From assembly GCA_900099715.1 (NCBI GenBank), contig FMTG01000003.1, positions 186,001-250,000 on the forward strand: a stretch of DNA of 64,000 bases, read 5' to 3'. The stretch comes from Ruminococcaceae bacterium YRB3002 (GTDB taxonomy: Bacteria > Bacillota > Clostridia > Saccharofermentanales > Saccharofermentanaceae). The position numbers and the translations under genes were made by a program. Each line of letters starts with the position of its first letter. The stretch's first letter is position 1. Shown here piece by piece: positions 25,299 through 34,866 of the stretch. The notes under the pieces are model-generated. The model was not told the origin of the DNA, made no database searches, and worked only from the letters and a program-made list of their open reading frames with translations.

Positions 25299-26753
25299 AT
25301 GGTTTTTTCGAGTCTGTTTTTTGTATTCGTCTTCCTGCCCCTTAACCTGGTGATATATTTTCTCACCAAGTCGCAGAAGGCAAAGAACTACATAATGCTG
25401 ATCTTCTCGCTCATCTTCTATGCATGGGGTGAGCCGATCGCAGTCTTCCTCATGATAGGAATGGCACTTGCCGATTACCTCATAGCAAGAGGCATCTATG
25501 CTGTGGGTGCCAGGACAAAGATTGCCAAGACAGGACTGGTCCTCGCATGCCTGATCGATCTGGGACTGCTTGGACTGTTCAAATATGCCACATTCTTCGT
25601 GGGGCAGTTCAGGAACGTTTTCGGGGTGCCTGAGAATGTTGTCAACATCGTACTTCCTATCGGTATCTCCTTCTACACATTCCAGCTCTTAAGCTATGTC
25701 GTAGATGTTTACAGGGGCGAAGTCGAGGCTCAGCAGAGCTTCCCCACACTGCTCATGTATGTCAGCCTGTTCCATCAGTGTATCGCCGGTCCTATCGTGC
25801 GTTACAGCGATGTCAACAAGGAACTCACCAACCGTAAGGTAACGATAAACGACCTGTCCTACGGCATTGCAAGATTCACGGCCGGACTTGCCAAAAAGGC
25901 TGTGCTGGCAAACACATGCGGTTCCATAGCGGATTCAATGCTGGTTGCAGATTCCATCGCACCCGACGAGGCGCTGGCGATCATAGTAACAAGGCCTACG
26001 CTGTCCCTGTGGATCGGAGCACTGGCATTCATGTTCCAGATCTATCTTGACTTCTCTGCTTATTCCGATATGGCTATCGGAATGGGCCGCATGATCGGAT
26101 TCCACTATCTGGAGAACTTCAATTACCCCTATGTGGCAAACTCCGTTACTGATTTCTGGAGGAGATGGCACATGTCACTCTCCTCATTCTTCCGTGACTA
26201 TGTATATATCCCGCTTGGCGGCAACAGATGCTCCACCGGAAGGCAGATATTCAATCTGCTGGTTGTATGGGCTCTGACCGGATTCTGGCATGGTGCATCA
26301 TGGAACTTCATGCTTTGGGGTCTTTACTACTTCGTATTCCTCGTCATCGAGAAATTCGTTCTCAGGCGAGTCCTCGAGAAGATCCCGGTCATCTCCAATC
26401 TTATTACGCTGGTGATCGTTTATTTCGGATGGGTGCTCTTCAAGTTTACGGACTTCAAGGTCTTGGGTGCTGCGATCAAGGGCATATTCGGCAACACGGC
26501 AGCAGGCTTTACGAACTTTGAGACAACGACGAATGTAAAGTCGAACATCCTGTTCCTCATCATCTGCGCCATTGCCTGCACCCCGATCATTCCGGCTATT
26601 ACAAAGCATATCAACAAACGTTATGAGAATTCTCCCGCAGCAAGGACCATATTCGCGATCGGTACTGTCGCATGCCCGATCATATGCCTGCTGCTTGCAA
26701 CGATATTCCTCGTAGGCGACAGTTACAATCCTTTCCTTTACTGGAAATTCTGA
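25299..26753 (+). CDS. MBOAT-family membrane O-acyltransferase (AlgI/DltB-like)
   Basis: This 484-residue polytopic enzyme is expected to pass acyl (usually acetyl) groups across the membrane for glycan or teichoic acid modification. Motifs are typical of AlgI: FFRDYVYIPLGGNR (about 296-309) and LTGFWHGASWNFMLWGLYY (about 325-343), which holds the catalytic His. About 10-12 membrane helices are predicted. It precedes the DHHW gene by 17 bases; in alginate and related systems that partner finishes the transfer outside. Which polymer is modified is unknown. The glycan locus at 49980-64000 is one candidate. Confidence 0.92.
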   Translation: MVFSSLFFVFVFLPLNLVIYFLTKSQKAKNYIMLIFSLIFYAWGEPIAVFLMIGMALADYLIARGIYAVGARTKIAKTGLVLACLIDLGLLGLFKYATFFVGQFRNVFGVPENVVNIVLPIGISFYTFQLLSYVVDVYRGEVEAQQSFPTLLMYVSLFHQCIAGPIVRYSDVNKELTNRKVTINDLSYGIARFTAGLAKKAVLANTCGSIADSMLVADSIAPDEALAIIVTRPTLSLWIGALAFMFQIYLDFSAYSDMAIGMGRMIGFHYLENFNYPYVANSVTDFWRRWHMSLSSFFRDYVYIPLGGNRCSTGRQIFNLLVVWALTGFWHGASWNFMLWGLYYFVFLVIEKFVLRRVLEKIPVISNLITLVIVYFGWVLFKFTDFKVLGAAIKGIFGNTAAGFTNFETTTNVKSNILFLIICAIACTPIIPAITKHINKRYENSPAARTIFAIGTVACPIICLLLATIFLVGDSYNPFLYWKF

Positions 26754-26770
26754 TCAGAAGGTGATAGATA

Positions 26771-28144
26771 ATGTTTAACAAGGACAAGATTGACTACAAA
26801 GTAATAGGGATCAACGTTTTCTCGATCATATTCCTTCTTCTGGCAGTGGTATCATGGATACCTGCGTTCCACCCGAAGGAGTCACAGTCTGAGAAGAGAG
26901 AGCTTACAAAGTTCCCGGAGTTCACTACTGAGAGTTTCTTCAGCGGCGCTTATTTCTCCGGCATCAGTGACTGGTTCGCAGATACTTTCCCGATGCGTGA
27001 CGTCTATATCTCCATCAACACAGGTATCAATACCATCCTTAAGCCGTCATCCACACAGATCCACGGTGATGTCATCCAGGGCGATGAGATCCCTACAGGA
27101 CCTATGGTAACTGAGTCCACAGAGGAATCTTCCGAGGCTTCGACTTCAGACACCTCATCTTCAGATTCTGCAACAGAATCAACGTCCGAGACTACGCCTG
27201 AAGTTACCGATCCCGATATGACAGGTGTGCCCGTGGAGCAGCTCGGTGCTCTCCTCATCGTCGGCGATACAGGATATGAGTACTATAACTTTGTACAGTC
27301 AACCGCAGACAAATACATTACCGCCATTAACCGTGCAGGTCAGGTGGTCGGTAATGCGGCCAACGTATATGTTATGGTCATCCCTACCAGCATGGATATC
27401 ACACTTCCTTCTTCAGTAAGGGATTCGATCACAAATGTATCCAATCAGAAGGATGCCATCAACTATATGTACAGTTCCATCGGCAATAATGTTAAGAAGG
27501 TCGAGCTCTACGATGCACTCAAGTCACACCGTAACGAGTATATCTACTTCCGTAACGACCACCACTGGACATCACTTGGTGCATGGTATTCATACCTCCA
27601 GTTTGCTGAACTCAGAGGACGCGGAGCATGCTCCCTTGAGAACGACTTTACGTCAAGAGAGTTCACAGGATTCAGAGGAACTTTCTATAACGACTCCGGT
27701 AAGGATCAGCGTCTTAACAATCCTGATACTGTTGTTGCCTACACACCTAATGTCACCAATGATATCAAGATCACACAGAAGGACGGAACACCTCTGAACG
27801 GATGGCGCATCATCTACGATGTATCCGACTGGCGTTCGGATTCCAAATACAACACTTTCATCGGCGGTGACAACCCGTGGTCCGTTATCACTAACCCTAC
27901 AAAGACTGACGGATCTGCGTGCCTTATCATCAAGGATTCCTTCGGTAATGCATTCACGCCGTTCCTCGTACCGGATTACCAGTATGTTTATGTACTTGAC
28001 TACAGATACTACAAGCTCATCTCCGGCAACCACCTGCTTGATGTTGTGGCTCAGTACAATATCAATGATGTTATCTTCTGCAACAACATCTCATCCACGC
28101 GTAACAAGGATCTTGTCAACGCAATAGCAAACTTCGTAGGTTAA
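26771..28144 (+). CDS. DHHW-family (AlgJ/AlgX-like) surface glycan acetylation protein
   Basis: This 457-residue protein has an N-terminal membrane helix (about 14-32), a domain around 50-105, a Ser/Thr/Glu-rich linker (about 115-150) and an SGNH-hydrolase-like catalytic domain (about 155-455). The diagnostic DHHWTSLGAWYSY is present and a later KDSFGNAF holds the likely Ser. Such proteins take acyl groups delivered by an MBOAT partner and esterify a polysaccharide outside the cell. It is co-transcribed with the MBOAT gene and ends at a strong bidirectional terminator. Confidence 0.9.
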   Translation: MFNKDKIDYKVIGINVFSIIFLLLAVVSWIPAFHPKESQSEKRELTKFPEFTTESFFSGAYFSGISDWFADTFPMRDVYISINTGINTILKPSSTQIHGDVIQGDEIPTGPMVTESTEESSEASTSDTSSSDSATESTSETTPEVTDPDMTGVPVEQLGALLIVGDTGYEYYNFVQSTADKYITAINRAGQVVGNAANVYVMVIPTSMDITLPSSVRDSITNVSNQKDAINYMYSSIGNNVKKVELYDALKSHRNEYIYFRNDHHWTSLGAWYSYLQFAELRGRGACSLENDFTSREFTGFRGTFYNDSGKDQRLNNPDTVVAYTPNVTNDIKITQKDGTPLNGWRIIYDVSDWRSDSKYNTFIGGDNPWSVITNPTKTDGSACLIIKDSFGNAFTPFLVPDYQYVYVLDYRYYKLISGNHLLDVVAQYNINDVIFCNNISSTRNKDLVNAIANFVG

Positions 28145-28166
28145 AGAACACCGGTTCGGTCAAATA

Positions 28167-28196
28167 ATAATGCCGGCTCACACGGGCCGGCATTAT
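28167..28196. terminator. bidirectional terminator between convergent genes
   Basis: An 11-bp perfect stem (ATAATGCCGGC at 28167-28177, GCCGGCATTAT at 28186-28196) with an 8-base loop sits between the DHHW stop and the stop of the coiled-coil gene. T-rich sequence flanks it on both strands, so it can serve both transcripts. Confidence 0.85.
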
Positions 28197-28218
28197 CTTT
28201 GTTATGGTAATTGAAAGA

Positions 28219-28716
28219 TCAGTCGTGATCGATCGTGGAATCGATCTCCTTAAGATTTGTCTGAACACGGGCAATGCTCTCACCGAGAGTATTGTTGACA
28301 TCCTCAAGCAGGCTTCTGACATACAGATGCGCATTACGGCGGAGTTCCTCAGCCTGCGCTTCCGCATTTGCAATAATGTTGGCAGCCTCTTCACGTGCAC
28401 CCCTGGTGATCTCGTGATCGTTCACCTTCATGGCATACATACGGTTAGCATCGTCGAGGATCTTCTTGTTCTTCTCGCGGGCGGTATTGATAATGTCCTG
28501 TGCCCTGTTAACGATGTCGTTAGCCTGTGCGATAGAAGGGGGAAGATTACGCTTCAGTGCCTCGAGAGAGTTGATGGTCTCGGATCTCTCGATCGAACAC
28601 TTATCCGTAAAAGGTACGCTCGACGCATCCTTGATCGTATCGATCAGGAAGTCTATATGCTTGATAGCATCATAGCGTCCGCCGCCCTGTCCCTGATTGC
28701 CATTCTCATTGTCCAT
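28219..28716 (-). CDS. cytoplasmic coiled-coil protein of unknown function
   Basis: This is a 165-residue, soluble, mostly helical protein. A Gly/Asn/Gln-rich head (1-14) is followed by long heptad-like helices (about 18-165) rich in Ala, Glu and Asn, recalling the stalk subunit b of ATP synthase or DivIVA-like proteins (EEAANIIANAEAQAEELRRNA). No membrane segment is present. It lies just downstream of coaD, a place where Clostridia often keep such a gene. AGGAA supports the ATG. A structural or divisome role is possible but unproven. Confidence 0.75.
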   Translation of the reverse strand: MDNENGNQGQGGGRYDAIKHIDFLIDTIKDASSVPFTDKCSIERSETINSLEALKRNLPPSIAQANDIVNRAQDIINTAREKNKKILDDANRMYAMKVNDHEITRGAREEAANIIANAEAQAEELRRNAHLYVRSLLEDVNNTLGESIARVQTNLKEIDSTIDHD

Positions 28717-28755
28717 AATTGATTCCTGCCTTTCCGTTAGCCTAAACGCTACAGT

Positions 28756-29238
28756 TTATCTTTGTGTAAGTTTCTCTTTTACTATATCTACTATCTCGGC
28801 CGGTACCATCTTCGAGATGTCACCGCCGTAATGACCGACTTCCTTGACTATACTCGAGCTTATGAGCGACATATCATCCCTGCATGGAAGCAGGAGACAG
28901 TCATACTCGGGTAAGAGAAGCCTGTTTGCCAGGGCAAGCTCGGCTTCATATCGGAAGTCAGACTCGGATCTGATCCCTCTGACAACGGCACAGCAGCCCA
29001 GCTCCTTGTACAGATCGACCAGAAGTCCCGATGAACTGATCACTTCTATATTATCATAATTTGCCAAAGATAGCCTCACGAGTTCTTCCCTCTCTTCAAC
29101 AGAGAAAAGGGCTTTCTTGGCAGAGTTCTCCATGACAGCCACCACCAGTTTATCGCATACCTTGGATGCGCGTCTGGCAATATCACGATGTCCTCTTGTG
29201 AAGGGATCAAAACTGCCCGGGAAAAGAAGGATCTTCAT
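28756..29238 (-). CDS. coaD: phosphopantetheine adenylyltransferase
   Basis: This enzyme transfers AMP to 4'-phosphopantetheine in coenzyme A synthesis. The 160 residues include the nucleotidyltransferase motif PGSFDPFTRGH (T/HxGH type), VVRGIRSESDFRYE and the ISSSIVKE motif. The ATG at 29238 has AGGAG seven bases upstream and overlaps the rsmD stop (ATGA). A GTG one codon earlier is less likely. It follows rsmD, the usual neighbour. Confidence 0.97.
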   Translation of the reverse strand: MKILLFPGSFDPFTRGHRDIARRASKVCDKLVVAVMENSAKKALFSVEEREELVRLSLANYDNIEVISSSGLLVDLYKELGCCAVVRGIRSESDFRYEAELALANRLLLPEYDCLLLPCRDDMSLISSSIVKEVGHYGGDISKMVPAEIVDIVKEKLTQR

Positions 29239-29822
29239 CACGTATCTCCTGTTTCTTTCTCTCTCTTAAAAAATGTTATCACTGTAAGCCCATAACTACA
29301 AGAACGAACCTCGGATAATATCATTTTCGCGCTGTCGAAAGGCAGGTCCGATGCATGTTCGCACAACAGGATCCCGTCCGGCTTAAGCATGTTGCAGCGT
29401 TCAACAATCTCACAGGCAGCCATGCATGCCTTCTCTGCCATTCTGTAAGGCGGATCCATGTAGATAATATCGAAGGATGCCCCCTCCTCACCAAGAGTCT
29501 CAAGAGCCCTGTCATAAGGAGCTTTTATTATGCGGAATGTCTCCCCTTCAGATTCATGTATCCTGTCGAGATTACGGCGGATCGTATCGATCTGCTCACG
29601 TCCCTTATCCACCATCACACAGGAATCTGCTCCACGGCTTACAGCCTCAATGCCGATCTGACCGCATCCGGCAAACAGATCCAGGAAATCTGAACCGGGA
29701 ACACGCATCTGGAGGATCGAGAACAGTGATTCCTTAACCTTGTCAGTAGTCGGGCGCGTGGTCTCTCCTTTGGGTGCAAACAGAACTGTGCCTCTGTAAT
29801 TTCCGCTGACGACTCTCGGCAT
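29238..29822 (-). CDS. rsmD: 16S rRNA (guanine-966-N2)-methyltransferase
   Basis: This is an SAM-dependent methylase of 194 residues acting on G966 of 16S rRNA. The start MPRVVSGNYRGTVLFAPKG, FLDLFAGCGQIGIEA (SAM loop, about 40-54) and IIYMDPPYR (catalytic D/NPPY) are family marks. It is spaced three bases from recG and overlaps coaD by one codon, so the three genes form a coupled unit. Confidence 0.95.
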   Translation of the reverse strand: MPRVVSGNYRGTVLFAPKGETTRPTTDKVKESLFSILQMRVPGSDFLDLFAGCGQIGIEAVSRGADSCVMVDKGREQIDTIRRNLDRIHESEGETFRIIKAPYDRALETLGEEGASFDIIYMDPPYRMAEKACMAACEIVERCNMLKPDGILLCEHASDLPFDSAKMILSEVRSCSYGLTVITFFKREKETGDT

Positions 29823-29825
29823 TTT

Positions 29826-31952
29826 TTACAGTCCTCCCATCCGCGAGCCGAACCTCAGTTCAAACAGGACTTTGACAGCATTCCCTATACGCTCGCGTTC
29901 CTCACTGTCAGAACCACTGAGGACGTCATTTACACACTCAAGAGCTTCCTTGACAAGAGGAAGATCCGTGTAAAGGTTGGCGGCACGAAGAGACGGGATA
30001 CCATGCTGTCTTGTACCGTAGAAATCTCCGGGCCCCCTGAGCTTAAGATCTGCTTCGGCTAACTCGAACCCGTCTGAGGATTGGCACATAAGAGCCATAC
30101 GGCTCAATGCCTGTTCGGACTTTGACTCTGATACGAGGATACAGTATGCGTTCTTATCCGACCTGCCCACACGTCCGCGGAGCTGGTGAAGAGTGGATAA
30201 TCCGAATCTGTCAGCATCCATAATGACTATAAGATTTGCATTGGGATTATCAACACCGACTTCTATGACCGTAGTCGATATGAGTATCTTTATCTCACCT
30301 TCAGAGAAACGCTCCATGATACCGAGCTTTTTCTTCTCCGGCAGAGCCCCGTACATTACTTCACATGAGTATCTTGAGGTGATCCCTCTTGCATCAAGGA
30401 TCTTCTTCATCTCTTTGACGCTGGTTACATTGGCAAAACCCACGTCAGAGTTTACATAATTATCATCAAATATCTCGTCTTCTTCCTCATCTACCTTGGC
30501 ACAGACAACATATACCTGCTCACCGTAGCTCAGTTTTGTCTCGATTGCGGCAAAGATGACATCATCATCCTTGGAGTGAACAAAACTCGTCTTAACAGGT
30601 TTGCGGCCTGCCGGTTTCTGTCTGATGATCGACGTCTGCATATCTGAATAGATCACCATAGCCAGCGTACGGGGGATCGGAGTGGCAGTCATAACGAGAT
30701 TGTGAACTGTGCGGTCGTCAGAAGCCAGCAGCAGTTTCTCACGCTGCCTGACGCCGAATCTGTGCTGCTCATCTGCTATAACGAGAGCCAGATCCCGGAA
30801 TGCCACATCATCAGTCAGGAGTGCGTGCGTTCCTATAACCACTCCGGCTGAACCGTCTTTTATCCTGGCCTTTATCTCCTTCTTCTCCGAAGCCTTAGTC
30901 TTTCCAAGGAGCAGCGATACATCGATTCCGCTGCCGCCGAGAAGTGACACGGCAGTATCATAATGCTGCTTGGCGAGTACTGATGTCGGAGCCAGCAGTA
31001 CAGCCTGGTGCCCCATTAGAGAGCACATTGCCATAGCAAGGATAGCCACGGCAGTCTTGCCGGAGCCTACATCACCCTGTACAAGTCTGTTCATGGGGAC
31101 ATCGCTCATAAGGTCTTTTTGTATCTCAGACACAGCCTGCTTCTGATCATCAGTCAGGATAAACCCGAGATTATTGAGTATATGCCTCCACTTTGCACCG
31201 GCATCATTACCTATCTTCTGAGGAACGACCACGGGTGCCTTGAGAGTATCCCTGCCTTCTTTCTGCATAGACATGCCTACGCCCAGAAGGATCAGTTCCT
31301 CATATGCTATCCTTATCCTTCCCCTCTCCGCTTTCTCGGGGGATTCGGGGAAATGCACCATCCTGAGAGCCTCGCCGGGTCCCGGAAGATCGTGCGCCCT
31401 GCTGAGAACGTCAGGTATCACATCAGGTATCTGATCGCCCACAAGGTCAAGCGCTGTCCTGATCCACTTGGAAAGATCCCTCGAGAACAATCCGGCCGTC
31501 TGGTGGTATACGGGTTTTATCAGTGATTCCCGATCCACCCTGTCCCGGTGTTCGATATAAGGGTTTACCAGAGTCGGACGGCCATTATAGAACTGTATCC
31601 TCCCGTGAACGAACACATTATCACCCTTAGCAAACTTGCCTGCAATGTATGGTGAATTGAAGAATGTCACTCTGATCCTGCCAAGACCGTCATCCAGCAT
31701 AAATGAGATATTCCGCGTCCTGCTCCTGGGATTCATCTGAGGCGCTGTCGATACAACAGCTTCAAAGGAACATTCCTCACCATCCTCACACATTGTGAAA
31801 TGCTTTGTAATGCGCCAGTCTTCATATCTTCTCGGAAGGTCATAAAGAAGGTCATATACCGTCCTGATATCGAGAGCCTCAAGCTTCTCTGCCTTCTTTG
31901 GCCCTATACCATACAGATCTGACACATTGGATGACAGTGTAACTTTTGCCAT
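29826..31952 (-). CDS. recG: ATP-dependent DNA helicase RecG
   Basis: RecG remodels stalled replication forks and branched DNA. The 708 residues show an N-terminal wedge/OB domain (about 1-240), Walker A GDVGSGKTAVA (about 294), the DEQH box IADEQHRFGVRQ, and the C-terminal RecA lobe with STTVIEVGVDNPNA and LHQLRGRVGRS. Length and motifs are normal. It lies four bases after nth. Confidence 0.97.
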   Translation of the reverse strand: MAKVTLSSNVSDLYGIGPKKAEKLEALDIRTVYDLLYDLPRRYEDWRITKHFTMCEDGEECSFEAVVSTAPQMNPRSRTRNISFMLDDGLGRIRVTFFNSPYIAGKFAKGDNVFVHGRIQFYNGRPTLVNPYIEHRDRVDRESLIKPVYHQTAGLFSRDLSKWIRTALDLVGDQIPDVIPDVLSRAHDLPGPGEALRMVHFPESPEKAERGRIRIAYEELILLGVGMSMQKEGRDTLKAPVVVPQKIGNDAGAKWRHILNNLGFILTDDQKQAVSEIQKDLMSDVPMNRLVQGDVGSGKTAVAILAMAMCSLMGHQAVLLAPTSVLAKQHYDTAVSLLGGSGIDVSLLLGKTKASEKKEIKARIKDGSAGVVIGTHALLTDDVAFRDLALVIADEQHRFGVRQREKLLLASDDRTVHNLVMTATPIPRTLAMVIYSDMQTSIIRQKPAGRKPVKTSFVHSKDDDVIFAAIETKLSYGEQVYVVCAKVDEEEDEIFDDNYVNSDVGFANVTSVKEMKKILDARGITSRYSCEVMYGALPEKKKLGIMERFSEGEIKILISTTVIEVGVDNPNANLIVIMDADRFGLSTLHQLRGRVGRSDKNAYCILVSESKSEQALSRMALMCQSSDGFELAEADLKLRGPGDFYGTRQHGIPSLRAANLYTDLPLVKEALECVNDVLSGSDSEERERIGNAVKVLFELRFGSRMGGL

Positions 31953-31956
31953 ATGG

Positions 31957-32595
31957 TCACACTTTCTTCATGCAGACATGACTGACGGGACACGTACTGC
32001 ACATAGGTTTCTGCGCTTTGCAGTACGTTTTTCCCAGATCCACTGCCATGTGTCCGAGTGATATCTTATACTCGTCTGGAACGACCCGGTTAAGGTCTTC
32101 TTCGACCTTCAGAGGATCAGTATTATCTGTCAGTCCCAACCTGTACATAACACGTTTGCAGTGAGTATCTACAACGATAGCAGGCACGCCGTAGACTTCG
32201 CCGACAATAAGGTTGGCGATTTTCCTGCCCACTCCATAACATGTCATGAGGGCATCCACATCACAGGGCACTTCATGTCCCCATTCGTCACAGTATTTTC
32301 GCGCGAAATCCTGCACAGACCTGGTCTTGGATGCAGTAAGACCGCAGGGTTTAATAATCCCGCTTATATCTTCCGCAGGGGCTGCCTTGATATCATCCAT
32401 CGTGGGATACTTCTCGAAAAGCTCTACCGCCGTAGCATTGACTCTCTTATCTGTGCACTGGGCTGACAGGATCCCTCTTATGGCCAGTCTGTCCGGAGCC
32501 TCATGATCAAGAGAACAGCATGCATCGGGAAAGGCAGTGGCCAAAGCACTGATCACCTTAAGTCCCCTGGCTTTAGTCACCCTGTTCGAAGCCAT
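31957..32595 (-). CDS. nth: endonuclease III (DNA glycosylase/AP lyase)
   Basis: This base-excision repair enzyme removes oxidised pyrimidines. The 212 residues contain the helix-hairpin-helix GVGRKIANLIVG with catalytic Lys, VDTHCKRV with catalytic Asp, and the 4Fe-4S ligands spaced C-x6-C-x2-C-x5-C in CKAQKPMCSTCPVSHVC. I chose the ATG at 32595 because AAGGAG lies eight bases upstream, whereas the ATG two codons earlier is too close to it. It is coupled to the histidine kinase gene upstream. Confidence 0.95.
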   Translation of the reverse strand: MASNRVTKARGLKVISALATAFPDACCSLDHEAPDRLAIRGILSAQCTDKRVNATAVELFEKYPTMDDIKAAPAEDISGIIKPCGLTASKTRSVQDFARKYCDEWGHEVPCDVDALMTCYGVGRKIANLIVGEVYGVPAIVVDTHCKRVMYRLGLTDNTDPLKVEEDLNRVVPDEYKISLGHMAVDLGKTYCKAQKPMCSTCPVSHVCMKKV

Positions 32596-32597
32596 GA

Positions 32598-34142
32598 TCA
32601 TGACTCCTTAGGGGGCATAGCGAAAGAGAAGTCAAACCGGGCGCCTCCCAGTTCCCCGCTCTCAGAGCATGTGATCGTCTGACCGTGAGCAGCCAGGATC
32701 TGTTTGCAGATATAAAGCCCGAGACCAAAGCCTTCAACCTTACGCGACGGATCACCTTTATAGAAGCTCTCGAATATCCTCTTACGCTTATCCTCCTCGA
32801 TTCCCGGGCCGGAATCCTCAATAGTGATGTCGATCCTGCCCTCTCTCGGCTTACCGTCAGTAGATACTTTGATCGTTCCTCCTGTCGGCGTAAATTTAAT
32901 GGAATTTGAGATTATATTCACAAGTACTCTGCAGAGCTGCTCTGCATCACCATATGCAATATTATTCGGTCCGGGATCGAGGGACGTGACGATCCTGATG
33001 TCCTTATCCTTCAGCTGACTCTCAAGGTTATCTATGATATCGCGGATCATATCGCTTGTATTGAATGCCTCCACCAGTTCCGGGTTCAGGTGCGCCAGCG
33101 ATGAAGCCTCAGTCATGGATACGACGAGTCTTCTGATACGGTCTGTCTCCTGCTTGATAAGGTTAAGATATCTGTCCCTGTCGGAAGGCGGGATGGTTCC
33201 GTCGAGCATCGCTGTTACAAAGCCGTTGATCGACGTAAGAGGCGTCCTGATATCGTGCGCGATACTGGAGATGAACAGTTCCCTGTCCTTCTCCTGATTC
33301 TCAAGAGACTCTATCATGTTGTTGACAGTTGATCCCATCTGTGAGAATTCAGAAGACAATGTAAATCCCACCCCTTCATCTTCATTCGTATATTTGGGGT
33401 TGACACGCGCCTTGAAATCACCGTCTGCAACCTTGGAAATAACGTTGGATATCTCCTTGACCGGCTCCAGCGACATCCACACAAATGCAACATAAAGAGA
33501 TATGGCGATCAGCATGGCGATAATGGCCGGCAGCATTATTACACTGATATATTCCTGTGTGACCTTAGAAGTTGCGGCAGCACACTTTACAAGACAGTAA
33601 TAATCAGTATTGGATATCCTGATGCATCTCATGGACATGACAAATCCGTTGCCGGAATCATCACTTCCATACATCTGACCATCAGCGGCCTGTCTTACCA
33701 GCCCCATTGCAGCATCATCAATGATGTAATAACGTCCGTTATCGCCTTTCTCCGCCTGGATCTGGTTGTTGCCGTCGCCCACAAGCTGGTTGCGGCAGTA
33801 GATCATGCCGTCTTCATCCACGATATAGATAGATCCGTTCCGTCTGTATATCTCGGAATCTACAAACATCGTGATAAGCGTGGAATACCTGTAGTCGTCT
33901 GAATCAGATCCGTCATTCTCCAGCGTAAAGACAAAATCCTTACCTTCGGTAAGTTTCATACAATCCTTTACGATGTCCATAGTTATGAGTTCTGTGGAAT
34001 CCTTATTGGATATTATCAGATTGTTATGCATATTCTCATAAGAGAGAAAGAGCATAACTGCAAAGACCACTATGGTAGTGAATACAAGAAACGATATTAT
34101 GAATACCGCGAAATTGGTGGATACCTTCTTGCCGGAACTCAT
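32598..34142 (-). CDS. two-component sensor histidine kinase
   Basis: This is a 514-residue membrane kinase. Helix 1 (about 11-33), an extracytoplasmic PAS/Cache-like sensor (about 35-195), helix 2 (about 199-222), a HAMP linker (about 223-280), a HisKA domain with phospho-acceptor H296 in SSIAHDIRTPLTS, and an HATPase domain (N box NIISNSIKF, G1 DSGPGI, G2 GFGLGLYI) appear in order. Its start overlaps the regulator stop by one base. The signal is unknown. Its place between nrdR and nth, downstream of ftsZ, may link it to cell-envelope status, which is only positional inference. Confidence 0.95.
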   Translation of the reverse strand: MSSGKKVSTNFAVFIISFLVFTTIVVFAVMLFLSYENMHNNLIISNKDSTELITMDIVKDCMKLTEGKDFVFTLENDGSDSDDYRYSTLITMFVDSEIYRRNGSIYIVDEDGMIYCRNQLVGDGNNQIQAEKGDNGRYYIIDDAAMGLVRQAADGQMYGSDDSGNGFVMSMRCIRISNTDYYCLVKCAAATSKVTQEYISVIMLPAIIAMLIAISLYVAFVWMSLEPVKEISNVISKVADGDFKARVNPKYTNEDEGVGFTLSSEFSQMGSTVNNMIESLENQEKDRELFISSIAHDIRTPLTSINGFVTAMLDGTIPPSDRDRYLNLIKQETDRIRRLVVSMTEASSLAHLNPELVEAFNTSDMIRDIIDNLESQLKDKDIRIVTSLDPGPNNIAYGDAEQLCRVLVNIISNSIKFTPTGGTIKVSTDGKPREGRIDITIEDSGPGIEEDKRKRIFESFYKGDPSRKVEGFGLGLYICKQILAAHGQTITCSESGELGGARFDFSFAMPPKES

Positions 34143-34861
34143 TACTTGGTCTCGAACTTGTAGCCCTTACTCCAAATAGTCCTGATAGCCCAGGACTGGC
34201 TTCCATCGGGCTTCTCGATCTTCTCCCTGATCCTCTTGATGTGAACATCTACAGTTCTCGATTCACCGTAGAATTCATATCCCCACACATTCTCCATAAG
34301 CTGTTCTCTTGTGAAAACCCTGTCAGGATTAGATGCGAGGAAGAATAACAGTTCAAGTTCCTTGGGAGGCATATATATCTCCTCACCATCGATAGTAACT
34401 ACATATCTTGCCTTATCAACAGTAAATCCGGGATAGGAAATGATCTCCTTACTGGTATCCTTCTCCTTATCCTGCTCCTGTGAAGCGCCCTTCTTGTCGG
34501 TCCTTCTGAGAACAGCCTTGACTCTTGCGAGAAGTTCCTTGGGCTCAAACGGCTTAGGTACATAATCATCTGCTCCCAGCTCCAGTCCGATGATCTTATC
34601 AAGAGTATCTGTTCTCGCAGTCAACATAATGATAGGTACATCTGATACCTTTCTGATCTCACGGCAAATGTCATTGCCGTCCATTCCGGGAAGCATAAGG
34701 TCGAGGATGATGATATCAGGATTGCAGCTCTCGAAAGTAGCCACAGCCTTATCACCCTGCATACAGGTTGTAACCTGATATCCTTCCTTCTCAAAGTACA
34801 TCTTCTGCACTTCGATAATGCTCTGATCGTCATCTACCAATAGAACTCTTTTAGCTGCCAT
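34142..34861 (-). CDS. OmpR/PhoB-family response regulator
   Basis: This is a 239-residue transcription regulator paired with the kinase at 32598-34142. The receiver domain has acidic pocket LLVDDDQ, phospho-acceptor D54 in LDLMLPGMDG and the conserved Lys in VPKPFEPKELL. The C-terminal winged helix covers about 135-238 (ELELLFFLASNPDRVFTREQ, then RTVDVHIKRIREK). I chose the ATG at 34861, with GGAG eight bases upstream. A GTG three codons earlier overlaps the nrdR stop. Its targets are not visible. Confidence 0.95.
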   Translation of the reverse strand: MAAKRVLLVDDDQSIIEVQKMYFEKEGYQVTTCMQGDKAVATFESCNPDIIILDLMLPGMDGNDICREIRKVSDVPIIMLTARTDTLDKIIGLELGADDYVPKPFEPKELLARVKAVLRRTDKKGASQEQDKEKDTSKEIISYPGFTVDKARYVVTIDGEEIYMPPKELELLFFLASNPDRVFTREQLMENVWGYEFYGESRTVDVHIKRIREKIEKPDGSQSWAIRTIWSKGYKFETK

Positions 34862-34866
34862 AAGAC

